DNA of 64,000 bases, taken from the NCBI GenBank assembly GCA_020152595.1, contig JAIGNY010000176.1, positions 442,001-506,000 of the forward strand, read 5' to 3'. The translations under genes and the position numbers were made by a program. Shown here in pieces: positions 35,553 through 46,754 of the stretch (its first letter is position 1; the number at the start of each line of letters is the position of its first letter). Below the pieces are notes generated by a model. It made no database searches and had not been told where the DNA came from. It saw nothing but the letters and a program-made list of their open reading frames with translations. Source of the stretch: Chiridota heheva. Taxonomy: Eukaryota; Echinodermata; Holothuroidea; Apodida; Chiridotidae.

Positions 35553-37150
35553 AAAATGTTTGGCCATGACGTTTTTATGTTTTTTTTTTTTTGCATAGGA
35601 TTTCTAATTTGTTTACAGTTTTAGTTTCGCTACGGAAAAAGTGTAGGGCGGTTATTCGCGGGATACATGCTCTTTATAAGTATAGAATAAAAAAAAAAAA
35701 AAAATGAGTACACAATTGAGAGAAAAAGGGGGTAGGTTTTTAAGTTTAAATTTGCATATTCTTTTGGATAAAAAGCCATGCATGCTCCTTCACATTAAAG
35801 ATGTGAATTTATTTATTATATGAACATGTGTTTCTGCATCTCATCCACACCACAAACTGTCTTATCAGGGGCAGCGGAGCGTTCAAAATATTGGGGATTT
35901 GACAAGGTTGGGTGACATGTGATAACAATTTGGGGAGGCTAATTAGATTGAGTAACATGATACGTTCACCTAGAATTATTGGGCGGAAGCCTATACCCCC
36001 CTCCCCCCTCCAGCTCCGCGCCGCCTCTGCTGATTGCAAGTCGTCATTGATGATAGGGCCTACAAAATGAAGTAATAAAACCTTGATATGAATGCACAAT
36101 GTGAGTTTCATGTTACAAGCATGACCACTTTGATATTAAATTCAAATTGGTACTTCCCGTTTTTCTGTTTGTTCAAACTTAAGGAAACACTGAATTATTA
36201 ACATTCATCATATTCATGTAATGATAATTAATCCTCTGGTCCAACCTGATTATTCATTCACACATTGAAAATGAAAACAACTGTAACTTGATGGAAGGCG
36301 GGATTACGTAATTTCAGCTTTAATGTGGCTACTGATACGAAAAAAATCTGGGTCACTGTCAAGCTGCGTTAAGAGCAGTGATACGGTCTAATCTGCTGCA
36401 TTGTATAATTTAGTGCACTTGAAATAGCTTTTTCAGTGATTTAGCCAATTTATTTTCACCCAAATCAGCACATTAACTTGCTGATGGGGCTGATATGTAG
36501 TAATGATAAGTGTTTGAAGTTTTTATTTAAAAAAATCAAGAATGATTGTTTGTTGTCCGTAACTACACGTTGAATGTTTATGAATTCCTCAACTGGGATG
36601 ACAGATCACTGCGTAAGAATATTACCAAGTTTTGAGCATGAGCAGGCTATTACCTCATTAATTTATGTCAACTCGTGTTGATTTTGTGATGCGTAATCCA
36701 GTCGTAAAAACAATAACAATACCCAGCAAACATTTTATCCGTCCGTAAATGCAATTATTAGTGTTGAATTTATTGTTACTCTCTGAAGTAAATGTTAAAA
36801 GACATGGATGATTTTTATCACAATAGGTGTAAACGAGGATTTCTTCAATGATTTCATCACACATTAGTAGACTCTTAAAGCTGGAATACTTTTAACAATA
36901 GGCCAAAGGTCATGGGTGCCTATGAGTATTCTTGATTTCTTTACATTGTTACCTTGGTTTGATTCATGACTTGTGTGTTTCTGACCCTCAACATAAATTC
37001 TTCTGGGCCAACTATTACTTACTAGGTTTAAGTAGGCATTAATGATTTATTTAAAAAAAAAAACCCAGGTCCGAGGGGATTATAAAATCTTTGACATGGA
37101 GAGGAGAAGAAAGACATAACACATTTATAGGGATTTATATTTTCAGGATG
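32930..37150. other. Intron with no gene seen; G-rich and short hairpin patches
   Basis: A+T-rich intronic DNA. Frames such as 33235-33576 (plus) and 33668-33985 (minus) have no recognisable motifs. G-rich runs occur at 34018-34040, 34240-34262 and 34545-34562, an AT tract at 35514-35548 and an A run near 35688-35705. Confidence 0.55.
34615..34644. repeat. Short hairpin next to AT tract
   Basis: Arms CCCCGCTTTGTAAG and CTTACAAAGTGGGG around a TT loop pair with one mismatch. It sits at the end of an AT dinucleotide tract (34590-34614). It looks like a foldback end of a small repeat. Confidence 0.8.
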
Positions 37151-37189
37151 GTAAGGTAGGATTAACTTTTTTATTTCAGTTTATTCCTG

Positions 37190-37930
37190 CCCTCAAATGC
37201 ATCCCAAAATTTGATTGAACCTTTTTTAAGATGGGAAAGTACAAGGGAATCAACAAAACAGATGATTTTTTTGTTTCTTCTCGGATTAATTTTGACGATT
37301 GTTAACTCTTATACCGAGGCGGTCGTGTCCATCAATTATGTATATTTTCATGATGGCAAAGATCGCAGTTATATCGCGGCGGGCATGGTGAGGTAGTGAG
37401 TTTTCCTGAATAAACTTGTTTGTATTTTACTTTCTTCCTACCCTCATATCCCGAAATCTGTTGCAACAGATAAGTTAATATTTCTCCAAATATAACCTTT
37501 TTCATTATGGGTAAAACTAAATTGAAACTTTCCAGGGAATAAAGAAGACAAGACAGAAGATATCCCTCACTATTTTCTTTTTCAAATTTATTTTCAAGAT
37601 CGTTAACTTGTATGCCGCGACGGTCGCATCCATCAAATCTATATTTTCACAATAGCAAATTCTTATAGTATACCTATGGAAGCAGAAGAAACCGCGGTAG
37701 TCACGTCCTTCTAATCTGTTTATTATCATGTTGGCAAAGTTCTTTGCCGCCGCGGCCGCATCCGTCTGATCTGAAAGATTACACATGGGTTGAAATTTCT
37801 CATGCGTGAAATTACCCAGCTCAGAAATTGTGACACGCGGCACTGAGTGTGGATGGTCTATTGTTAAAAGTTACTTGTATAGTGACAGTCTGAAACTGCA
37901 TTGGCTGCAGTAATACCGCGGCCACCGCCA
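37190..37930. repeat. Diverged tandem repeats with CpG-rich CGGTCG words
   Basis: Three related segments share a sequence like GTTAACT.TATGCCGCGACGG, TCG.ATCCATCAA and TATTTTCA.GATGGCAAAG, at about 37295, 37600 and 37715. They are richer in CpG than the surrounding intron. The 37517-37843 minus frame comes from this repeat and is not recognised as a protein. Confidence 0.6.
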
Positions 37931-38194
37931 CTATGACAAGGGGCCTAAACAATAAGTACTACCTTGAATACAGTGGAATGAATAAACTTATAATAATTTC
38001 AAAATCAGTCTGGTGGATGAGGTGGTAGTACAGAGCATTTATTATGGGTGGAAAAAGAACATGGTGGGCAGGTGGATGGAGGAGGTATTGTGCTCAGGAC
38101 TGATGGGTAGGTAGAGATAGGATGAGGAGATATAAGATGGCCTGACGTGTGGGAGAGAGGATTTGGGAACAAAGTGAAGTGGCATGTGGGTCAT

Positions 38195-38540
38195 AAGGTG
38201 TGAGTATATGAAGGTGAGATGGCATGTTGGACAAAGGATGAGATAGCATGTGCCACAGAGGGTGGAATGGCATTTGGGACAGAGGGTAGGATGGCTTGTG
38301 AGCAGAGGGCGAGATGGCATGTGGGACAGAGGGTGGGACGGGGGATGGCATGTGGGACGGGGGATGGCATGTGGGACTGGGAATGGCATGTGGGACGGGG
38401 GATGGCATGTGGGACAGGGCGGGATGGCATGTAGGACAGGGTGGGATGACATGTGGGACAGGGGAATGGCATGTGCATGTGGGACATAGGGCGTGATGGC
38501 ATGTGGGACAGCATTTGTTGGCATGAGGGACAGAGGGTGG
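38195..38540. repeat. About 19-bp minisatellite (GGATGGCATGTGGGACAG)
   Basis: About 17 imperfect copies of a G-rich unit, alternating GGGACAGAGGGTGGGATGGC and shorter forms. On the minus strand it reads as Cys-Pro-Thr-Cys-His repeats in every frame, which is an artefact of the unit. 38540-39670 shows no other feature. Confidence 0.93.
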
Positions 38541-39677
38541 AAGGTGTGTTATCAGAGCTGTAAGGAGATTCATATAGTTTGTGATTTCTAGTTATATTAT
38601 CAATTGCACTTGTTATTACTAATTTTCTCACCCTACTTGCAAAATACAATTTTTGAGATGATATCGCTTCTTGGCTTGCTAATCTGAAATCCCTTCCCAG
38701 CATCGTTTTCTCACTAAAGCTTTTTCTTTGGGGCAAAGAAAAAGTTGATGTGGCAAATTTCCTTAACAGCAAAATGCATGTTGTGCATGGCACTGCAGAA
38801 CATTTAACTATGTGCAGCCTTAAATTCTTTATAAGTCACTATGCCGGAGTTTGTAGTGGGGTGTGGAGGGGGTTTGCTCTCTTGCCCAAGGGCTCGACAA
38901 ATCACCTAAGTGGGATAATTAAAAAGTATACGGCACCCACCCAGCAATTAAAAATCAAATGCTCTCCGGTAGTGCACCACTTTGACAAAATTTAAGGCAG
39001 TAAAAATAAAAGCAAGCTAGCAGGATTTAAATTACATGGTCCCACATGCAAGCAAAAGAATTTATGAGGTCTATTTTGGTAGCTAACAACAAGTCAAATA
39101 TAGAGCTCTACTCTAAAGGGCAGATGCAAAATTAGAGTTTGGAATAAAAATGGAAGTATCTTTTGAGCTTAAATCAGATGCACAAGAAGTTTCAAGCTTC
39201 TAGAGTAAAATCACAATTTTCAAAGCTAAACATTCTTGGAAGTTTTAACTTACAATTTGTACTGGTCAGATAACCAGTCTATACAAAATGATGGTTTTGG
39301 AAAAGATGTACACTTGGGACAACAAATTGCAATTTTCTGAAAGGTAAAGATGTCTAGGGCTTAATCCGGAATTCAAGTTAATTGTATTATACACAAAGGT
39401 TTTCACTTTTAGTCTAATGAATACCAGTCATTTCTAGTACACAAATCTGTTCTTGGTTTAAGCTTTATTATCCTCTCAATGGGATACAAAAATTGTTCTT
39501 TTTGTTTCTATTCTTAAAGAGAAGTTGATCTATTTAATAATTCTTACATGGGGTTGACTCCATGTCCACTGTCACTAACAGCTTGCAAAACTCATTTTCA
39601 TACTTGCCATTATTCAGACTCACTATGTGTTCTTTTTTTCTCTTTCCATATCTATGCCATCCCCATTCCATTCGCAG

Positions 39678-39854
39678 GTTAGCGTCTATGGATTTGGAGG
39701 GAGTTTCAAAAAATTCTCAGATCATTATTATGATAAAACTTTTAGCAGTCATTTGAGTTTTATGAATCATGATGATAACCAGGAGCAAGCTCTGTGGTAT
39801 TTGCTCGATAGTGAGAAGATTATCTCTCTTTACAAGAGGGACAAAAGGTACTAG
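39678..39854 (+). CDS. ST6GALNAC1/2-like: ST6GalNAc-1/2-like sialyltransferase, proximal terminal exon
   Basis: The acceptor CCATTCGCAG ends at 39677. The exon starts in phase 0 and encodes 58 residues to a TAG stop. It completes sialylmotif S with VSVYGFGGS, then gives motif III SDHYYD (about residues 14-19) and motif VS NHDDNQE (about residues 30-36) with the catalytic-type His, ending EKIISLYKRDKRY. This is the arrangement at the C-terminus of ST6GalNAc-1/2. It is about 60% identical to the exon at 49631 over 55 aligned positions. No AATAAA or ATTAAA was seen in the roughly 650 bases after the stop. An intron of 8.7 kb separates it from the motif S exon. Confidence 0.93.
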   Translation, partial: VSVYGFGGSFKKFSDHYYDKTFSSHLSFMNHDDNQEQALWYLLDSEKIISLYKRDKRY

Positions 39855-39929
39855 GACAGTTTTCTTTACCTTTATTCTTCTAAAGAGTTTGTTATTTTAA
39901 TGAGTCACCCGTTTCTATCTCATGAATTA

Positions 39930-40380
39930 TTTGGTGACTAATTAATGTTATGCGGAGCATTTGGCTACTAATTAATGTTATGCGGAGTATTTGGCTACTA
40001 ATTATTGTTATGCAGAGCATTTGTCAACTTTTTTCATGTTTGGGTTTATTTGTTTATTGATTTAATTCTAGTATTTGCAGGGCCTTCGGCCTGCGACTTA
40101 ACATGAAAATTGTTTTAAAACTAAAATCATGCAATACTACAGTAGTAACTACCAAGAAGATTAAGTGTGTATGGACATGTAGAGAATTTTTATTAACCAA
40201 AAAGAGCTTTAAATTCTGAACAGAGTAGTCTTCAAATTATGACAAAGGGATGAAAATTACTATATAAAAACACTTGCAAAGACTCTTACAAGAACAAATT
40301 ACTATATGAAAACACTTGCAAAGAACAAATTACTATATGAAAACACTTGCAAAGACTCTTACAAGAACAAATTTGACACT
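39930..40380. repeat. Two short tandem arrays after the proximal terminal exon
   Basis: Three copies of a 33-base unit (GGCTACTAATTAATGTTATG) lie at 39930-40025. Three partial copies of an ACTATATGAAAACACTTGCA unit lie at 40257-40370. They occupy what would be the 3' untranslated region if the proximal exon is terminal. 40380-41400 shows no gene. Confidence 0.88.
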
Positions 40381-41410
40381 TCAAAAATTGGGTAAACACA
40401 AACCCTTCAATTGATCAAAAAGGTGCAAGGTGTCACTAACCAAAAGGGGCATTTATGGAATGAAGGGCACTTAAGTGCAGGTTTGAATTAGGCACTTTGA
40501 AGGCAGGTTTGAGGGCACTTGAAATGTAAATAAGGGAATAATCAATACAACAAGAAGTGTCCCTGCATCTTGGGGCTCTGTAATCAGCATGAAAAGAAGG
40601 CCAAATAGTTTTAAAAAGTGTGTTGTTGTGAACAAAATGTACAAAAGGGGCAGCAGGGTGGAGGCAATGAGGGGCACGGTGGAAAACCCCTCTGAAAAAG
40701 TGAAACTGAGGGCCAGCAACATAACTCTGGACTGGATAAACTGTTTGAGAGCCAAAAAGCAATTACTTTTTCTCAGGTCAGCATGTTGAGCAGAACAAGT
40801 CTGTAAATAGTCACAATAGCACTTATAGTTTTTAAGTGACAACAAATTAAAAGTGTGTAGAATTTTTCAGCATGCAGAAAAGTGATGGATGTATGAACAG
40901 GAATACTGCTAAAATGATGTAATGTAGTTCTTTATATTTCCCAAATTTTAGATATCAAAGGTTCCAAATTGCCTTCCACTACTTAATCTACATCAAGGGT
41001 ATAATAATATCCATTTTCCTGTGCACTATAGCCAAATTCTCCCATTCAAAATATTATGGGGGGAAGGACTGAGAAACAATAGTTAGCATGAGCAATTTTG
41101 TAGTTGTCCCATTCTGAGGTCACAAAAAACTGCACAATTTATGCTAATTAGGTCAGTTTTAAAATGCTGTAAAATTGTAAATTTTTAGCTGATTTTGATG
41201 GGACTTTTGGTAGATTTGAAACTGCACTTCAGATCAATGAAAGTTTTGTAACACCAGTATTAATATAGTTCCTGTTAAATAACATGCACTTCTATTATGG
41301 GAATGTTCATTGGGTATGGATTTAACTAAGCTTTACACTTTCAGCATTTTTTGATATATTTTTTTAAATATTTTCATTCCTTTTTTTTTTTGATTTTCAT
41401 TTCATTTTTT

Positions 41411-42290
41411 GATTCGATGTGATAGCATAGGAACCTACTGTATGTAGTTATGCTGGGATGTGTATGTATGTATGGTATGTATGGGTGTACATGCATGTGT
41501 GTCTGTGACAGAGGCCTGTAAACACAATATCTCAAGATGTGGTGGATTTATATCATACTTGGTATATGGATGTGTTGTGGTCTGTAGTAATCCCTATTGT
41601 TTTTAGTGCTGATGTCGTGAATATTAATTAGTAGGCGGGACTAAATGTAAAATTCTGTTAACAAGCTTGTAAGCATGATATCTCAAGAACTGTGTGCTTG
41701 GATGTATGTCCTACTTGGTATATGGATGTGTTGTGGTCTGTAGATAATCCCTTTATTTTTGGTGCTGATGTCATGAATATTAATTAGTATGCGGGGAAAT
41801 GTAAATTTTTGTTAACAAGCTTGTAAACAAGATATCTCAAGATCATTAAGGTGGATTTGTGCCATGCTTGGTATTTGGGTGTGTTGTGGTCTGTAGAGAA
41901 TCCATATTGTTTTTGGTTCTGATATCATACATATTAATGAGAGGGCGGGATTAATTGTGAAATTCTGTTTGTGCTCATATTTCCACAAACCAATGTCAGA
42001 TTTAAATCAAACTTTGTATGATGCTGTTGATAAAAGCAAGGATGATACAGGATCCCACAGAATGTTGAGTTGTTGACTTAATCATTATTTATGTCAGGTG
42101 GAGGGAGCCAAATACAATTTGTCATTGGTTGTTGTGATTGTGGCTTATAGCTAAAGTCAAAAACCTTAGCACTTAAACAAGCAAAGAAATATACACTATC
42201 AAATGTACCAGTATAATGAATAAACTAAACGTGTAAGAATACAACATGTAAAGATATACTATAAAAGGGAAAAAATGGTTCTAATCCAAA
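41411..42290. repeat. Dispersed GGTTCCGATG repeat family copy
   Basis: It starts TTGATTCGATGTGATAGC and contains three tandem subunits (about 41510, 41660, 41815), followed by the unique tail with CCACAAACCAATGTCAGA and GATGATACAGGATCCC. This copy shows the uninterrupted form of the site that is split by the 5-kb insertion at 19291/24306. Confidence 0.87.
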
Positions 42291-42600
42291 GTTAAGTTTA
42301 AGTTTAGGTTTATTACACTTATATGGCGCATATATAACTTATTCTAATGCGCCTTACAAAATATACATATAAAGAAAATAAATACAAATGTGTAAATAAG
42401 ATAAGCATGAAATATAAAAGAAAAAAGAACACAAAAATGATGAAGAGGACTTAAAAGCACAATTAAATAAGTAAGTCTTAAGCAAGGTGTGGAATTGTTT
42501 AAGGGATTGAGCAGATTTGATTTAAAGAGGTAAGTCATTCCAAAGTTTTGGGCCAAAAAAGTTAGCATCGGAACACGTGATTCGTCACTCTGGCAGTAGA
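42290..42600. repeat. Possible dispersed repeat with GGCGCATAT word
   Basis: Starts AAGTTTAAGTTTAGGTTTAT and includes TTATATGGCGCATATATAAC and AATGCGCCTTACAAAATA. It looks like a transposable-element end often found near FGPKLWN-type frames. The 42344-42568 minus frame reads LAQNFGMTYLF, which may be a decayed trace of one. The call is tentative. 42600-44200 holds nothing I can identify. Confidence 0.4.
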
Positions 42601-44210
42601 TTTTAAAACAAAACTATTCCTTCAAACAAACAAAATAGTTTGTCAGTGAAGTTGAAATTATGGAGAACAAAATTGATTACACCATTTTAATATTTTTATT
42701 GTAAAAAGTTGCAAACGTTGAAATAAATATAATCCAGCGCTTGAAATTGTGGATGCAATTTGTCACATCCCTCAATTTTCATCAAGAGTTTTAAAAAATG
42801 TATCAAATCCTGATTGATGTTGGTTGTTAGTTCAGCGCTGGATGAACCTAATGGTTGCATGCTACCAGCAGAATAGGCATTTCGTATATCATTACAGCCC
42901 ATTATAATTTGAATAAAAGAAACGTTTGGTCGAAAAGAGAAAGCCCTTTTTTTCTTTCGTTTTTTCTCAGTAATTTTGGAATAATAAGCTCTTTTTAGAT
43001 TCAAAAAAAGAATGATTCCAGTATTCACTAGAAATGAATATGGTTGATTTGAACATATTAAAGATTATCAGTATCATCACATATTAAGAAAAGTGTTTTC
43101 AAATTTTTAGTGATTCAAGAATGATACGTCATTACATTTCGGCTGAGTGCTCATTGAATTGAAGATCAGGTTGTTTGTGAGACAATGTGCATATATTTTA
43201 TTCCACATTTTGACAGTCTTTTGTTTTCATATCTCAATTCTAGACACTCACTGATATCATGCATTTTGAATTTCCATGAAATTCCCCTATCCTTTGCATG
43301 CATTATGTACTGTTTGAATCGGACCCATTTTGCTTCTTCAGTCCAGGAGCATGCCTAATAACAGAAACTTGTACTTTTGAAGTCATGCAGCTGGATTGTT
43401 CAGATATTACAATCAACTTTCATTGTTTCTGATTTCATTCTTTGAATTATTCAATGGGAACCTCAAAAATATTATTTAAAAAAACATTTGAATTTTCAAA
43501 ATGACTGTTTCATGCCTAAAAACCTACAGTAGTTGTATTGTCTTGTTGTTTCCATCTAATATTTCGATAACTACTTGATAAGCATATAAAAATGAAGTGG
43601 AAAGTATTTAGCGATGACAGTAATGAAGGTATTTCATGACTTCTAATTTTCCCCATGTATGCAAAGATACTTTTTGCAGACGTATTTCAAATTTGAAATA
43701 TAACATTGCCCAAAGTTTTAATGTTAGGATAGCAAAGGATCATGGTAAATATCACAAAATGGCAGTTTCCATATACTAAAATGTTCCTCATTTTAGGAAC
43801 ATTTGGGTTCCTATTAACAGGCATACTCCTGGGCTGTTTATGAGCCTGCAATTTCATGTCATTTTCATGATCTTCATTCACTGTGCAACATGTTTAACCC
43901 CTTCAATGATGTTATAGTGGTGTTTGTGATTGAAGAGGAAATTTTTGTTTGACTAATACAGGCATAAACTCATGCCTGTTTTTGCTTTAATATTCTTACA
44001 TGCCGATGATGTATCACTTATCCTACTATCAACCCATCTTTAGCAGGGTAAGAGCTGTTTAGTGGATAGGTTGTAGTAACTCTTATGCATGCCATTTCAA
44101 AGTGTTTCCCCCCTGTTCTTTTGCATGCAATACTTTTTTCTTGCATTTTTGCATGTGAACTTCTGACAGTTATTACCTCCCACTTAAAAAGTTAATCAGT
44201 TTTTGACCTC

Positions 44211-44918
44211 TGATGGGGAGTGCTTGATGGATGGGGAGTGCTTGATGGATGGGGAGTGCTTGATGGATGGGGAGTGCTTGATGGATGGGGAGTGCTTGAT
44301 GGATGGGGAGTGCTTGATGGATGGGGAGTGCTTGATGGATGGGGAGTGCTTGATGGATGGGGAGTGCTTGATGGATGGGCAGTGCTTGATGGATGGGCAG
44401 TGCTTGATGGATGGGCAGTGCTTGATGGATGGGCAGTGCTTGATGGATGGGGAGTGCTTGATGGATGGGGAGTGCTTGATGGATGGGGAGTGCTTGATGG
44501 ATGGGGAGTGCTTGATGGATGGGCAGTGCTTGATGGATGGGCAGTGCTTGATGGATGGGGAGTGCTTGATGGATGGGCAGTGCTTGATGGATGGGCAGTG
44601 CTTGATGGATGGGCAGTGCTTGATGGATGGGCAGTGCTTGATGGATGGGCAGTGCTTGATGGATGGGCAGTGCTTGATGGATGGATGGGCAGTGCTTGAT
44701 GGATGGGCAGTGCTTGATGGATGGGCAGTGCTTGATGGATGGGCAGTGCTTGATGGATGGGCAGTGCTTGATGGATGGGCAGTGCTTGATGGATGGGGAG
44801 TGCTTGATGGATGGGGAGTGCTTGATGGATGGGCAGTGCTTGATGGATGGGGAGTGCTTGATGGATGGGGAGTGCTTGATGGATGGGGAGTGCTTGATGG
44901 ATGGGGAGTGCTTGATGG
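44211..44918. repeat. 18-bp minisatellite, 39 copies, two unit types
   Basis: The unit is GGGGAGTGCTTGATGGAT or GGGCAGTGCTTGATGGAT. The unit order from the left is 9 G-type, 4 C, 4 G, 2 C, 1 G, 12 C, 2 G, 1 C and 4 G, with a 4-base GGAT insertion inside the long C block near 44680. The unit is a multiple of three and lacks stops in two frames, so a 243-residue frame runs through it. I regard that as a by-product. Confidence 0.98.
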
Positions 44919-44929
44919 CTATAATTGTG

Positions 44930-45889
44930 GATAGTAATATTCCAATTGGTTAATGCTCAACAATGAATTCATGCCCTGCAAGGAAACCCACACAGTTAAC
45001 TTTCTGGCCTGTAAGAACATCAAAACAATTTATTTCTGGCTTGATGGGATTTCATATTGCCTAGAAGGAACTTGGAACAATTATTGTTTTGCCTTGGTGG
45101 CAAGAGAAAACTAAGGTTTAACTCACTATGACATGGAACAGAAGGAAGATAACCCCAATGCCATGAGAATACAAGTCAGAGAGATAGATTTAAAGATAGA
45201 TTAGAATTTGGGAGATGCCAATTGGTAGACTCCGGATTTATTTTGTCCAGGGTTGATTGTTTTGGGGATAATAATAATGAAAACCTGTTATGTGCCGGTA
45301 TCATCCAAGAGATGCCCATGGTGCAGCGACACAATGCAAAAAGATATAAGAACCAAATATTAACAAGAATAACCTTTAAAGAAAGTTATGGATGGGGTTA
45401 TGCAATAACAAGGTGCAATATCTTGGGTACACATTCTACTGAGTACTTTCTATGTATTGAAGGAATTGTCTTCATAAGATTATATTTCTCAAATATTTCA
45501 AACATTCTTTTTTTATCTTTCATTTTAAATATTTCATTATTAGAAAAAAAAATTCAGTAAGAATTGAACTTGTTGATTTTGCAGTATGTCTAATTTACCA
45601 CAGACTCTAAACAATTTGAACAGCTGCTTTTTTTGTTAGTTAAACTTATTCATTTACTTACCAAAGAATTGAAATAATTAAATTTACTAAGCTGTCAAAT
45701 CTGGTGAAATTTTACCTCTTTGATTGTACAGGCCCATCAAATAGAATGATATTAGTTAGTAGGTATTGTGTGGTATGCAAACTAAAAATAGTGGTATGTA
45801 AATTGAAAAGTGCTATGCAAAGGGAAAAGAGTGGCATGCACATTTAAAGAATGGTTTGCAAATTAAAAAGAATGGTGTGCAGTGAAAAA

Positions 45890-45890
<1 letters not shown>
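44930..45890. other. No gene seen
   Basis: Intron sequence. A 112-residue frame at 45222-45560 has no family resemblance and ends in a Phe/Ile/Ser-rich A+T stretch. Short GGCATGCA/GGTATGCA words repeat near 45770-45880. Confidence 0.5.
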
Positions 45891-46090
<200 letters not shown>

Positions 46091-46754
46091 AGGAAACGAA
46101 ATATTTATCAAGAATAATTGAAAAAATGATTGAAAAGTTTCCTGCAGATCAAGTTCTTGCAGACTGGTTGCTGTTTCCTTGTTGTATATTTCATTTGCAC
46201 GAATTGAACTAAGATTTAAATAGAAAATATGATTGTATCAATTTGAATCTGTAATATTTAAGCCATTAAGTGTGTAGGTGGTTTGCATGTGTGAGTTATC
46301 CTTATAATCTTTACCCATATTATATTATCCTCAACTTTAGTTGCTTGCTTGATTAATTCATTTCAATCCCCCCCTCTCCCCATCTACATACACACAATCA
46401 ACTTATCCTTGATATACAGTATCTCAGGCAGCTATGTAAGTTTAGGTGTGTGTAATACAATGGAAAAGTTAGTAGTGTCAGTATGTTGCCCCCTTGGCAT
46501 TCTAAGGGACAGAGTCCCAGGTTGTAGAGTGTCCTTAAAGACAAAGGTGTTCAATGAAGAAATAGGGAGTTGCAAATTGTCAACAGCAAAATGGGTGATA
46601 ATCTGGTTTTTGAGGGTTTTATTTGCTTTTCAAAATTGTTAAAGTATGATGGGTCACCCTTTTCATAAAATCCTGGATCAGCTTTGAAGAGCTGTGTAAT
46701 CAATTATGGATTAGCAAAATAACTTCATTTTTACAAGAATCTCTCAGGCCCTGA

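Noticed and set aside
38042-38793. Three overlapping Cys-Pro-Thr-Cys-His frames, up to 200 residues
   Set aside because: All three minus-strand frames stay open because the 19-base unit lacks stops. No splice or start context supports a gene.
40070-40095. GCAGGGCCTTCGGCCTGC hairpin as a terminator or regulatory RNA
   Set aside because: A short isolated stem with a bulge, and no context that would make it meaningful in a eukaryotic gene.
44203-44953. 243-residue Asp-Gly-Glu-Cys-Leu-Met repeat protein
   Set aside because: It is an 18-base minisatellite. A 4-base insertion shifts it into another frame that is equally open, and there is no selection for frame.
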